Assembly (NCBI GenBank): GCA_019454205.1
Contig: CP075369.1
Location: 62,001-126,000, forward strand
Source: Xanthobacteraceae bacterium
GTDB lineage: Bacteria; Pseudomonadota; Alphaproteobacteria; Rhizobiales; Xanthobacteraceae
Reading direction: 5' to 3'
Length of the DNA: 64,000 nucleotides
Below are positions 17,543 through 25,701 of this stretch, piece after piece. Every line of letters begins with the position of its first letter. The first letter of the stretch is position 1. The notes under the pieces are model-generated. The model ran no database searches. It was given only the letters and a program-made list of their open reading frames with translations, and was not told the DNA's origin. The translations under genes were made by a program, and so were the position numbers.

Positions 17543-19641
17543 GATGCTTTTTTCATTCCGCTTGCGAGCGACGCGAAGGTGCCGCCTTCGTCGGCGAGTT
17601 TGTTCAGGAGCGCAGCGGGCTGGAGCGTCTCGTCGCCGGACTCTTTCGCGTAATGCGCGAGCCGGTCGCGGATATGTTTCAGGCCAACCGTGTCGGCGTA
17701 ATGCATCGGCCCACCGCGCCACACCGGCCAGCCGTAGCCATAGAGCCAGATCACGTCGATGTCGCCGGGACGCGCCGCGATTCCTTCTTCGAGAATTCGC
17801 GCGCCTTCGTTGATCATCGGATAGACCGTGCGCTCGATGATTTCCTGCTTCGAAACCGGGCTGCGCTTGATGCCTTTACGCGCTGCGGCGTCGAGAATGA
17901 TCTTCTCGACTTCCGGGTCCGGGATCGGCGTCCGCGAACCCTTCTCATATATATAGTAGCCCTTGCCGGTTTTCTGGCCGAAGCGTCCGGCCTCGGCCAG
18001 CGTGTCGGCGACTTCGTTGCGTTTTCCCAGCGCACGGCGGATGCGCCAGCCGACATCGATGCCCGCGAGGTCGCCCATCGCGAACGGTCCCATCGGGAAA
18101 CCGAATTCGGTGGTGGCCGCGTCCACTTCCTGCGGCAACGCGCTTTCGAGGATGAGCCGGTCGGCCTGCTCGCCGCGGCGATGGAGCATGCGGTTGCCCA
18201 CGAAGCCGTAGCAGACGCCGACCACGACCGGCACCTTGCCGATCTTGCGGCCGACGGAGATAGCGGTTTGCAGCGCGTCGAACGCGCTTTTCTCGCCGCG
18301 AACGATTTCCAGCAGCTTCATGATGTTGGCGGGGCTGAAGAAGTGCATCCCGATGACGTCCTGCGGACGCGAGGTCGATTCCGCGATCTCGTTTACGTCC
18401 AGCGTGGAGGTGTTGGTGGCGAGCACCGCCCCCTTCTTCGTGATTGCGTCCAGCTTGCCGAAAATCTCTTTCTTGAGATTCATCTCCTCGAACACGGCTT
18501 CGATCACCATGTCGGCGTCTTTCGCGGCCTCAAGGCCGACCGCGCCCTTGATCAGGCTCATGCGCTTTTCGACATCGGCTTCCGCGATGCCGCCGCGCTT
18601 CGCGGTGTTCTCGTAATTGGTGCGGATTTTCGCGAGGCCGTTCTTCAGGAATTCCTCGGTGGTTTCGATCAGCATTACCGGGATTCCGGCATTCGCGAAG
18701 CACATCGCAATGCCGCCGCCCATGGTGCCGCCGCCGATCACTGCCGCCTGCTTCACGTCGCGCGCTTTCGTACCGTCCGGCATATCGAGCACTTTGGTCG
18801 CTTCGCGCTCGGCGAAGAATGCGTGGCGCTGCGATTTCGATTCTTCGGTGACGAGCAGTTCGATGAACTTCTGCCGCTCGCGCTTGACCGCTTCCTCGAA
18901 CGGAACGTCGAGTGTCCACTTCACCGCTTCGATGGCCGCTATCGGAGCCTTGAGACCTCTATTGCGGCCCGCGGCCTTGGCCGCGATCTCGTTATAGGAA
19001 TCCGGATTGGCGCGAAGGGCGGCGAGCTTGTCGTCGATGCGGCTCGCGCGTTTCAGCGGCATCTTTTCCGCGACCGCCTTCTTCGCGAACGCGATTGCGC
19101 CCGCCGTCAGGTCGCCTTCGACGATCTCGTCGACCAGCCCGTCTTTCAGCGCCTGCGAGGCCGAAACCGGGTTGCCGCTCAGGATAATGGGGAGCGCCTT
19201 CTCCACGCCGATCAGGCGCGGCAGGCGCTGCGTTCCGCCTGCGCCCGGAATGAGGCCGAGCTTGATTTCAGGAAGTCCGAGCTTCGCGTCTTTCGTTGCC
19301 ACGCGATAATTGCAGCCGAGCGCTACTTCGAGGCCGCCGCCCAGCGCGGTGCCGTGGATCGCGGCGACCGTGGGCTTCGACACGTTATCTATGTCGGTGA
19401 TGACGTCGATCAGCGTCGGCGCCATCGGTGGTTTGCCGAACTCGGTGATGTCCGCGCCCGCGATGAAAGTGCGTCCGGCGCAGGCCAGCACGATCGCCTG
19501 CACGCCCGCGTCGGCATCGGCTTCTTTGAAAAAGCGTTGCAGGCCCGCGCGCACTGCGTGTTTCAGCGCGTTCACGGGAGGATTGTCGACGGTGATAACG
19601 GCAATCGCGCCCTCGCGGCGCAGCGTGACTGGTTCGCTCAC
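17539..19641 (-). CDS. pimF: Bifunctional enoyl-CoA hydratase / 3-hydroxyacyl-CoA dehydrogenase (PimF-like, FadB-type)
   Basis: A 700-residue fusion starting at GTG (19641) after GGGGA. Residues 1 to about 185 are a crotonase domain (LACAGRTFIAGADITEFG, GGGLEVALGCNYRV, LPEIKLGLIPGAGG). The second half is a 3-hydroxyacyl-CoA dehydrogenase: NAD motif AAVIGGGTMGGGIAMCFANAG near residue 300, GMHFFSPANIMKLLEIV, and a duplicated C-terminal helical domain. It catalyses hydration and NAD-dependent oxidation in beta-oxidation. As first gene of the pim-like operon it is divergent from an IclR regulator, with operator-like palindromes between. Confidence 0.93.
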   Translation of the reverse strand: MSEPVTLRREGAIAVITVDNPPVNALKHAVRAGLQRFFKEADADAGVQAIVLACAGRTFIAGADITEFGKPPMAPTLIDVITDIDNVSKPTVAAIHGTALGGGLEVALGCNYRVATKDAKLGLPEIKLGLIPGAGGTQRLPRLIGVEKALPIILSGNPVSASQALKDGLVDEIVEGDLTAGAIAFAKKAVAEKMPLKRASRIDDKLAALRANPDSYNEIAAKAAGRNRGLKAPIAAIEAVKWTLDVPFEEAVKRERQKFIELLVTEESKSQRHAFFAEREATKVLDMPDGTKARDVKQAAVIGGGTMGGGIAMCFANAGIPVMLIETTEEFLKNGLAKIRTNYENTAKRGGIAEADVEKRMSLIKGAVGLEAAKDADMVIEAVFEEMNLKKEIFGKLDAITKKGAVLATNTSTLDVNEIAESTSRPQDVIGMHFFSPANIMKLLEIVRGEKSAFDALQTAISVGRKIGKVPVVVGVCYGFVGNRMLHRRGEQADRLILESALPQEVDAATTEFGFPMGPFAMGDLAGIDVGWRIRRALGKRNEVADTLAEAGRFGQKTGKGYYIYEKGSRTPIPDPEVEKIILDAAARKGIKRSPVSKQEIIERTVYPMINEGARILEEGIAARPGDIDVIWLYGYGWPVWRGGPMHYADTVGLKHIRDRLAHYAKESGDETLQPAALLNKLADEGGTFASLASGMKKAS

Positions 19642-19762
19642 TTTATTCCCCGGCGTTTCCCGTTTCGTTTTTCTTTTGGTTCTTTGCCCGCAAGCGTAGC
19701 GGATTTTCGCCGCGCGGCGAGCCGTTCCCCGCTCAAGTCACGAATGCAGCCCGGATTTGCCA

Positions 19763-19791
19763 GTTTCGCTATGCGGAACAGCGTTCTGCAT
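19763..19791. promoter_or_regulatory. Putative IclR operator with three half-sites
   Basis: GTTTCGCTATGCGGAAC (19763-19779) is a near-perfect palindrome of GTTNCGC and GCGGAAC around TAT. It overlaps a second palindrome, ATGCGGAAC (19771-19779) and GTTCTGCAT (19783-19791) around AGC. The arrangement resembles known IclR-family operators. It lies between pimF (minus) and the IclR gene (plus), so it probably controls both. Confidence 0.55.
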
Positions 19792-19863
19792 TCTTGACGC
19801 GAAAGCTAGAAAGTGGTGCGATTGAAGTCAATCGAAACGCGCATAAGAAGCAGGGGCTTAGGC

Positions 19864-20688
19864 GTGCACAGTCCGGATGTGGCGGCGAAACGTACCGACA
19901 GTCAGTTCAGCGAACTCGACGAAGGCAACGACCGTAAATTCGTCGTCGCGCTGGCCCGCGGGCTGGATGTGCTGCGCGCCTTCACGCCGGGTGAATGGCT
20001 GCTCGGCAACAACGAAATTGCCGAGCGCACGGGACTGCCGAAAACCACCATCTCGCGGCTGACCTATACGCTGACCAAGCTCGGCTATCTGACCCACCTT
20101 GAGCGGCTCGGAAAATATTCGCTGGCGCCTGCCGCGCTTTCCATCGGCTACTCGACGCTCGCGAACCTGCGCATCCGCCAGGTTGCGCGCAAGCAGATGC
20201 AGGATTTCGCGAACTATGCGGGCGCCTCGGTCGCGCTCGGCAGCCGCGACCGCATGCACATTATCTATATCGAGCACTGCCGCTCGAAATCGGACGGTCT
20301 GCTGCGGCTCAATCTCGGCTCGCGCATCCCGATGGCGACCACCGCGATGGGCCGCGCGCTGATCGCAGCGCTTCCCGAAGACGAGCGCGACTGGCTGATG
20401 GGCCACATCAAGCGCCACGCCGGCGAGAATTGGCCGGGGGTGAAATCCGGCATCGAGAAAGCAATCCGCGACGTCGCCGAGCGCGGTTTCACCACTTCCT
20501 TCGGCGAGTGGGAAAAAGATGTGTTCGCTGTCGGCGTGCCCATCGTTCCGGCCGACGAGTCCGGCGTCTATGCGCTCAACTGCGGTGCCAATATCTACCA
20601 GACCTCGCGCGAAAGGCTCGAAGAAGAGATCGGTCCCCGCCTCGTCAACCTCGCTAAAAACATCGAGGCCGCACTGGCCGGCGGCTGA
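19864..20688 (+). CDS. IclR-family transcriptional regulator
   Basis: About 274 residues from the GTG at 19864, which has AGGGG about 8 bases upstream; an earlier GTG at 19813 is also possible (291 residues). The winged-helix domain spans roughly residues 20-85 (FVVALARGLDVLRAF, LLGNNEIAERTGLPKTTISRL). The C-terminal effector domain includes IPMATTAMGRALIAALPEDE and GFTTSFGEWEKDVFAVGVPIV, typical of PcaR/PobR-like regulators. It is divergent from the pim-like operon and probably regulates it in response to an acid or CoA ester. Confidence 0.88.
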   Translation: MHSPDVAAKRTDSQFSELDEGNDRKFVVALARGLDVLRAFTPGEWLLGNNEIAERTGLPKTTISRLTYTLTKLGYLTHLERLGKYSLAPAALSIGYSTLANLRIRQVARKQMQDFANYAGASVALGSRDRMHIIYIEHCRSKSDGLLRLNLGSRIPMATTAMGRALIAALPEDERDWLMGHIKRHAGENWPGVKSGIEKAIRDVAERGFTTSFGEWEKDVFAVGVPIVPADESGVYALNCGANIYQTSRERLEEEIGPRLVNLAKNIEAALAGG

Positions 20689-20719
20689 GCGGGCGAAGCT
20701 GTATCGCTATATATAATGA

Positions 20720-20744
20720 CTCCCCGTCTTTGCGGGGAGCTTTT
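20720..20744 (+). terminator. Rho-independent terminator of the IclR gene
   Basis: CTCCCCG (20720-20726) pairs with CGGGGAG (20733-20739), followed by CTTTT. It lies 31 bases after the IclR stop. Confidence 0.85.
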
Positions 20745-20791
20745 CGTTGCGTGGCAACGAAACGTTAGCCTTAACGAATCCGGAATCGTTA
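20742..20791. repeat. Two inverted repeats upstream of the RpfG-like gene
   Basis: TTTCGTTGC (20742-20750) and GCAACGAAA (20754-20762) form a perfect 9-bp stem around GTG. It is followed by TAACGA (20772-20777) and TCGTTA (20786-20791) flanking ATCCGGAA. They lie 180-230 bp before the start at 20971. They could be a second terminator stem and an operator, or simple cruciform sequence; the role is unknown. Nothing else is visible in 20792-20970. Confidence 0.4.
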
Positions 20792-20970
20792 GCAGAGCGC
20801 AAAGTTCGCAAGCTCTTACACCTAACAAATCGTCACGACACGATTAGCAGCTTCTTCAACAATCATTGCTAGAGAATACGGGTTGAACTGCGGCTTTCGT
20901 CTCGAAAGCCGACGGAGCAAGCAAAAATAGTGCGCCGCAGAGCGGCAAACGGGGGAAGGCGTTACACGGC

Positions 20971-23115
20971 ATGTCGCTCATCGTTATCGTCGACGACCGT
21001 ATTACGAACCGCAACATCTTCTCGAAGCTCGCCGCTTCGATCGAGGATGGCGTCGCGGTGCGCTCGTTTGGCGATCCGATCGAAGCGCTGGAGTGGTTGA
21101 AGGACAATACCCCCGACCTCGTCGTCACCGATTACAAGATGCCGAATATCGACGGTGCCGAATTCGTGCGCCGCTTCCGCAAGCTGCCGGAATGCGTCGA
21201 CGTGCCGGCCGTCGTCATCACCGTTTATGAGGAGCGCTCGCATCGCATAAATGCGCTGGAAGCGGGCGCAACCGACTTCCTGCAAAGTCCGGTCGATCAC
21301 CACGAATTCCTGACGCGCGCCCGTAACCTTCTCAAGCTCCGCAAGCAGCAACTCGTCATCAAGAGTCGCGCGGTCGAGCTGGAGAAAGAGCTGATCGACA
21401 GCGAGCGCTTCCGCAAGGAACTGCTGCGCGACAGCCGCGAGCGACTAGCGCAGGTGATCGACACCGTTCCCGCGATGATCAGCGCGACCGACAGCGACGG
21501 CCGCTGCGTGTTCCTCAATGCTTTCACTGCTGTCTTTCACGGTGTCGATGCTTCGCAAGCGGTCGGTATGCCTGCCGCCGACATCTTCAAGAACGTGGTG
21601 CAGAACAATGCCGGTCTCGACCGCCTCGTGTTCGAGAACGGCAAGGGCCTGCCCAGCTACGAAGAAGAGATCACGGACCGCGCCGGCAATCGCCATGTAT
21701 TCCTAACCACGAAGTCGCCGCTGCGCGACCGCGCTGGTCAGGTCATCAACGTACTGACCACTTCGCTCGACATTACCGAGCGCAAGGAGGCGGAAGAACA
21801 TCTCCACCATCTCGCGCACCACGATCCGCTCACGGGTCTGCCGAACCGCACCTTCTTCCATGACAGCGTGCGTCGTCAGATCGCACGTACGCGCCGCGGC
21901 GACCGCCAGTTCGCGCTGCTGCTGCTCGATCTAGACCGCTTCAAGGGCGTGAACGACGTGCTTGGCCACCATCAAGGCGACCAGTTGCTGAAGGCCGTTT
22001 CGCAGCGCCTCTGCAATGCGGTGCGCGAAACCGACATTGTTGCGCGCCTCGGCGGCGACGAGTTTGCGATTTTGCAGACCGAGATCGGCCGCACCGAAGA
22101 CGCGGTGACGCTCGCACAGAAAGTCATCAAGGCGCTCGAAGAACCGTTCGTGCTCGACGGACAGGAAATCAATTCGACCGCGAGCATCGGTATCACCGTG
22201 CATCCAACCGACGGCGTGGACGTCGACGTGCTCTTGAAGAACGCGGATCTTGCGATGTATCAGGCGAAGGCCGAGGGCCGTAACGCCTGGCGCGTATTCG
22301 CAAACGACATGCACACCATCGCGCGCGAAGCTATCGTGCTGGAAAGCGATCTGCGGCAAGCGCTCGCGCGCAAGCAATTCCTGATGAACTACCAGCCGCA
22401 GATCAATCTGCGCAGCGGTCAAATCGTCGGTGCGGAAGCGCTGCTGCGCTGGCGGCGTCCGGGGTGCGGTCTGGTACGCCCGGCGGAATTCCTGCCGCTC
22501 GCGGAAGAAAACGGTCTCATCGTTCCGATCAACGAATGGGTGCTGATCGAAGCCTGCGCGCAGGCGAAGGCTTGGCAAAAGCCGGGCCGTCCGCATTTCC
22601 GCATGGCGGTGAACCTGTCCCCGGTACAGTTCCGCAAGCAGGACATCCGCCAGCATGTGCTCGATGCGCTGCATCGCACCGGTCTCGATCCGCACTGTCT
22701 CGAACTGGAGTTGACCGAAAGCATCCTGATGCAGAATCCGGAATCGGCCGCGAACGATGTGCGCGCGCTGCAGGAGATCGGCGTCACCTTCTCTATCGAC
22801 GATTTCGGTGTGGGCTATTCCTCGCTGTCTTATGTGAAGAACTTGCCGATTGATCGTCTCAAGATCGATCAGGCTTTCATTCGCGACGTAAACACCGATC
22901 CCAACGACGCGGCCATCGTGCGCGCAATCATCACGCTGGGACACAGCCTCAACCTCGAAGTCATCGCGGAAGGCGTGGAAACCGCCGAGCAGCTTGCGTT
23001 CGTCCGCAACGAAGGCTGCGACGACGTGCAGGGCTACTATTTCAGCCCGCCGGTTCCGGCCGAGGATTTCGAATTCCTGTTTGAGCAGCAGAATCTGCTG
23101 GCCCGCACGGCATAA
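20971..23115 (+). CDS. RpfG-type receiver fused to PAS-GGDEF-EAL (c-di-GMP response regulator)
   Basis: A 714-residue response regulator. Residues 1-120 are a receiver with acidic pocket D8/D9 and phospho-acceptor D54 (VVTDYKMP); the sequence resembles the receiver of Xanthomonas RpfG (VDDR, FGDPIEALEW, FVRRFRKLP). The conserved receiver lysine is replaced: residues 104-108 read FLQSP, with S107 where K is expected. A coiled linker (about 125-160) leads to a PAS domain (about 160-272), then GGDEF (362-366, intact) and EAL (490-492, EALLRW, with ELTES and DDFGVGYSS metal/substrate residues). Both c-di-GMP synthesis and hydrolysis are therefore possible. It is 9 bases from the RpfC-like kinase gene, its likely partner. 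Confidence 0.92.
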   Translation: MSLIVIVDDRITNRNIFSKLAASIEDGVAVRSFGDPIEALEWLKDNTPDLVVTDYKMPNIDGAEFVRRFRKLPECVDVPAVVITVYEERSHRINALEAGATDFLQSPVDHHEFLTRARNLLKLRKQQLVIKSRAVELEKELIDSERFRKELLRDSRERLAQVIDTVPAMISATDSDGRCVFLNAFTAVFHGVDASQAVGMPAADIFKNVVQNNAGLDRLVFENGKGLPSYEEEITDRAGNRHVFLTTKSPLRDRAGQVINVLTTSLDITERKEAEEHLHHLAHHDPLTGLPNRTFFHDSVRRQIARTRRGDRQFALLLLDLDRFKGVNDVLGHHQGDQLLKAVSQRLCNAVRETDIVARLGGDEFAILQTEIGRTEDAVTLAQKVIKALEEPFVLDGQEINSTASIGITVHPTDGVDVDVLLKNADLAMYQAKAEGRNAWRVFANDMHTIAREAIVLESDLRQALARKQFLMNYQPQINLRSGQIVGAEALLRWRRPGCGLVRPAEFLPLAEENGLIVPINEWVLIEACAQAKAWQKPGRPHFRMAVNLSPVQFRKQDIRQHVLDALHRTGLDPHCLELELTESILMQNPESAANDVRALQEIGVTFSIDDFGVGYSSLSYVKNLPIDRLKIDQAFIRDVNTDPNDAAIVRAIITLGHSLNLEVIAEGVETAEQLAFVRNEGCDDVQGYYFSPPVPAEDFEFLFEQQNLLARTA

Positions 23116-23124
23116 GAGGGTCTC

Positions 23125-25683
23125 ATGGAAACGGCAGCAAACAAGCCCTCGCTGATCGGATTTTTGAAGTCGCGCCTGCGCAATCGCCCTGACGGCGAGC
23201 ATGAGATGGTGATCAATCGTGTCGCCATCAGCGCGCTGATCCTTATCTATCTCGGTGGCGCGGCCATGTTCGGCACGATCGTGCCGCGCGAGGCCGTGAT
23301 TCTCACGACGCTGTTCTTCGGTATTTCTTTCGCATTCCTCGCGCACATGCTCTACCAGCCCGGCGTATCGGTGCCGCGGCGTGTGACTGCGATATTCTCC
23401 GATCTCGGTTTTCTGTCCTGGGGCATTCACGCCGGCGACGAAGCGCTTTCGCTGCTCTATCCGATCTTTCTGTGGATCATCTTCGGCAACGGCTTCCGCT
23501 TCGGCTTGCCCTATCTGTTCGGTTCGATGCTGGTTGCGGTGGCTGGTTTCTCCGCGGTAGTCGCGACAACCGAGTACTGGGCCTCGCACCCGAAGCTCGC
23601 TTACGGCCTGATCGGCGGGCTGGTTATTCTGCCGCTTTACGCCGCGACGCTGATCAAGAAGCTGCAGCAGGCAAAAAGCGAAGCCGAGCAGGCGAACAAG
23701 GCAAAGAGCCTGTTCCTTGCCAGCGTCAGCCATGAATTCCGCACGCCGCTGAACGCCGTGATCGGCATGAGCGACATGCTGCGCGATACGAAGCTCAACG
23801 CCGAGCAACTCGATATGACGCAAACCATCCGCGGCTCCGCGCGGACGCTGCTTGCACAGATCAACGAGATTCTGAACTATTCCCGCATCGAAGCGGGCCA
23901 GATGCCGGACCAATCCGTCGACTTCGATCTGCACTCGGTCATGGGGCAGGTGCGCTCGATGCTCAGCGCGCAGGCGAAGGAAAAAGGCGTACGTCTCTCG
24001 TTGCATGTAACGCCGCAGACGCCGCGCATGTTGCACGGTAATTCGCGAGCGCTGCACGACATTCTCACCAATCTCGCCGCCAATGCGGTGAAATTCACCG
24101 GTCACGGCAACATCGTGATCGCAGCCCACGCGCTCGAACAGAAAGACGGCACCGCGCGTCTTCGCTTCGAGGTCAGCGATACGGGTATCGGCATCGCGCC
24201 CGCGGCAATCGGCAAGATTTTCGAGAGCTTCACGCAAGCCGACGAATCCATCATCGACCGTTTTGGCGGTACCGGCCTCGGCCTCGCGATCGTCAAACAA
24301 CTGGTCGAGCGCCAGGGCGGCCGCATCGGCGTGGAAAGCGAACTCGGCAAGGGCAGCACGTTCTGGCTCGAACTTGGCTATCGCACCCCGGAACAAGGCG
24401 TGGATGCCGCGCAGATGCCGGACCTCGCCTCCTCGCGTGTCATTCTTCTCACGCGCAACAACGAAACCGGCACGCATATCGAAAAGATTATCGAGAGCGC
24501 GAACGCTGTTGTAGAAGTCGCGCGCTCGCCAGGTCAGGCTTGCGATCAGGCTTCGCTTCCTTCCACCGGCAACATTCGCCGCACCATAGTCATCATCGAT
24601 GACTCGCAGCTTGGCACCGACCGCGCTGCCGTCAGCAGCATGCTGTATCGCCTGCACGATACCGGTAATCTGTCGCTTATACTGGTAAGCGGTGAGACCG
24701 CAGATGCGCTTCCGGCGCTTCCGGTCCGCTTCGATTATGCCTCGGTCGTTGCTGCGCCGGTTACGCAAGAGGCGCTCGCGGCTGCGCTGACCGCTGCATC
24801 CGCCGGCGAAGCCGACGATTCCGAGAGCGACGAAGTCGAGAAGCAGGTCTCGAATCGCAAACTATCGGTGCTGGTCGCCGACGACAACAAGACCAACCAG
24901 AAGGTGATTGCCAAGATTCTCGAACGTGCCGGCCACGACGTCAGCATTGTCGAGAACGGCGAGCAGGCGCTCGATGCCATGCAGGCCAAGGCATTCGACA
25001 TCGCGCTGATGGACGTGAACATGCCGGTGCTGAACGGCATCGAGGCGACCAAGCTTCACCGCTTTGCTTCGCTCGGCAAGCCGCGCCTGCCGATCATCGC
25101 GCTGACTGCGGACGCGACGCCGGAAACCAAGCAGCGCTGCGAAGAGGCGGGCATGGACGCCTGCGTCATCAAGCCGATCGAACCGGCACGCCTGCTCAAC
25201 ATCATCGATACGATTGTCGGCGCCCGCACCGTGAGCGATCAGGAGGCTTTCACGGAAAGCGAAACCGTGAAGCGAATCACCTCGCATCCGAAGTTCCGCA
25301 ATGCCGATTCTTCCTCGATCGACACGCGCGCCCTGTCGGACCTCGAGTCGCTCGGCGGCGCAACTTTCGTCCGCGAGTTGATCGCTGACTTCAACCGCGA
25401 AACCGCGAGCCTGCTGCTAGACCTGAAGCGTTCGATCGAATCCGGCGACGTGACGGCGTTGCGCGAGGAGTTGCACGCCCTGCGCAGCGGTGCCGCGAAT
25501 ATCGGCGCACGCCGCATTTACAAGATGTGCCTGGCCTGGCGTCACATCGGCGAGCGCGAGCTTGCCTCGCACGGCACGGAATATCTCCGCAAGCTGAATG
25601 CCGAGTTCGAGCGCGTCCGCGATGCGCTGATTGCCTACGCCGAGGACAAGCCGGAAACAGCGGAAGCGACGCTGAAAGCCTGA
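23125..25683 (+). CDS. rpfC: RpfC-like hybrid sensor histidine kinase (DSF sensor)
   Basis: An 852-residue hybrid kinase. The short N-terminal tail contains FLKSRLRNRPDGEHEM, closely matching the juxtamembrane DSF-sensing stretch of Xanthomonas RpfC, including the acidic residue before His (E25). Five hydrophobic segments follow (about 32-175), then a HisKA domain with H203 (SVSHEFRTPLN), an HATPase domain (NLAANAVKF, DTGIGIAP, GGTGLGLAI), a degenerate receiver-like region (about 435-560), a receiver with D630 (LMDVNMP) and a C-terminal HPt domain with H784 (HALRSGAANIGA). This is the same layout as RpfC. RBS AGAGGG. It shares an operon with the RpfG-like regulator and converges on rpfF. Confidence 0.92.
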   Translation: METAANKPSLIGFLKSRLRNRPDGEHEMVINRVAISALILIYLGGAAMFGTIVPREAVILTTLFFGISFAFLAHMLYQPGVSVPRRVTAIFSDLGFLSWGIHAGDEALSLLYPIFLWIIFGNGFRFGLPYLFGSMLVAVAGFSAVVATTEYWASHPKLAYGLIGGLVILPLYAATLIKKLQQAKSEAEQANKAKSLFLASVSHEFRTPLNAVIGMSDMLRDTKLNAEQLDMTQTIRGSARTLLAQINEILNYSRIEAGQMPDQSVDFDLHSVMGQVRSMLSAQAKEKGVRLSLHVTPQTPRMLHGNSRALHDILTNLAANAVKFTGHGNIVIAAHALEQKDGTARLRFEVSDTGIGIAPAAIGKIFESFTQADESIIDRFGGTGLGLAIVKQLVERQGGRIGVESELGKGSTFWLELGYRTPEQGVDAAQMPDLASSRVILLTRNNETGTHIEKIIESANAVVEVARSPGQACDQASLPSTGNIRRTIVIIDDSQLGTDRAAVSSMLYRLHDTGNLSLILVSGETADALPALPVRFDYASVVAAPVTQEALAAALTAASAGEADDSESDEVEKQVSNRKLSVLVADDNKTNQKVIAKILERAGHDVSIVENGEQALDAMQAKAFDIALMDVNMPVLNGIEATKLHRFASLGKPRLPIIALTADATPETKQRCEEAGMDACVIKPIEPARLLNIIDTIVGARTVSDQEAFTESETVKRITSHPKFRNADSSSIDTRALSDLESLGGATFVRELIADFNRETASLLLDLKRSIESGDVTALREELHALRSGAANIGARRIYKMCLAWRHIGERELASHGTEYLRKLNAEFERVRDALIAYAEDKPETAEATLKA

Positions 25684-25701
25684 CGCTCCGCCTCGCTGCT
25701 G

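Noticed and set aside
17653..19797. A 714-codon plus-strand frame opposite pimF.
   Set aside because: It has no recognisable motif and is the mirror of a conserved FadB-type protein; high GC produces such frames.
21931..24768. A very long open frame (about 945 codons) on the minus strand opposite the c-di-GMP regulator and RpfC genes.
   Set aside because: It is composition-driven: Arg/His/Asp-rich with no domain, and the plus strand carries complete, well-conserved proteins.
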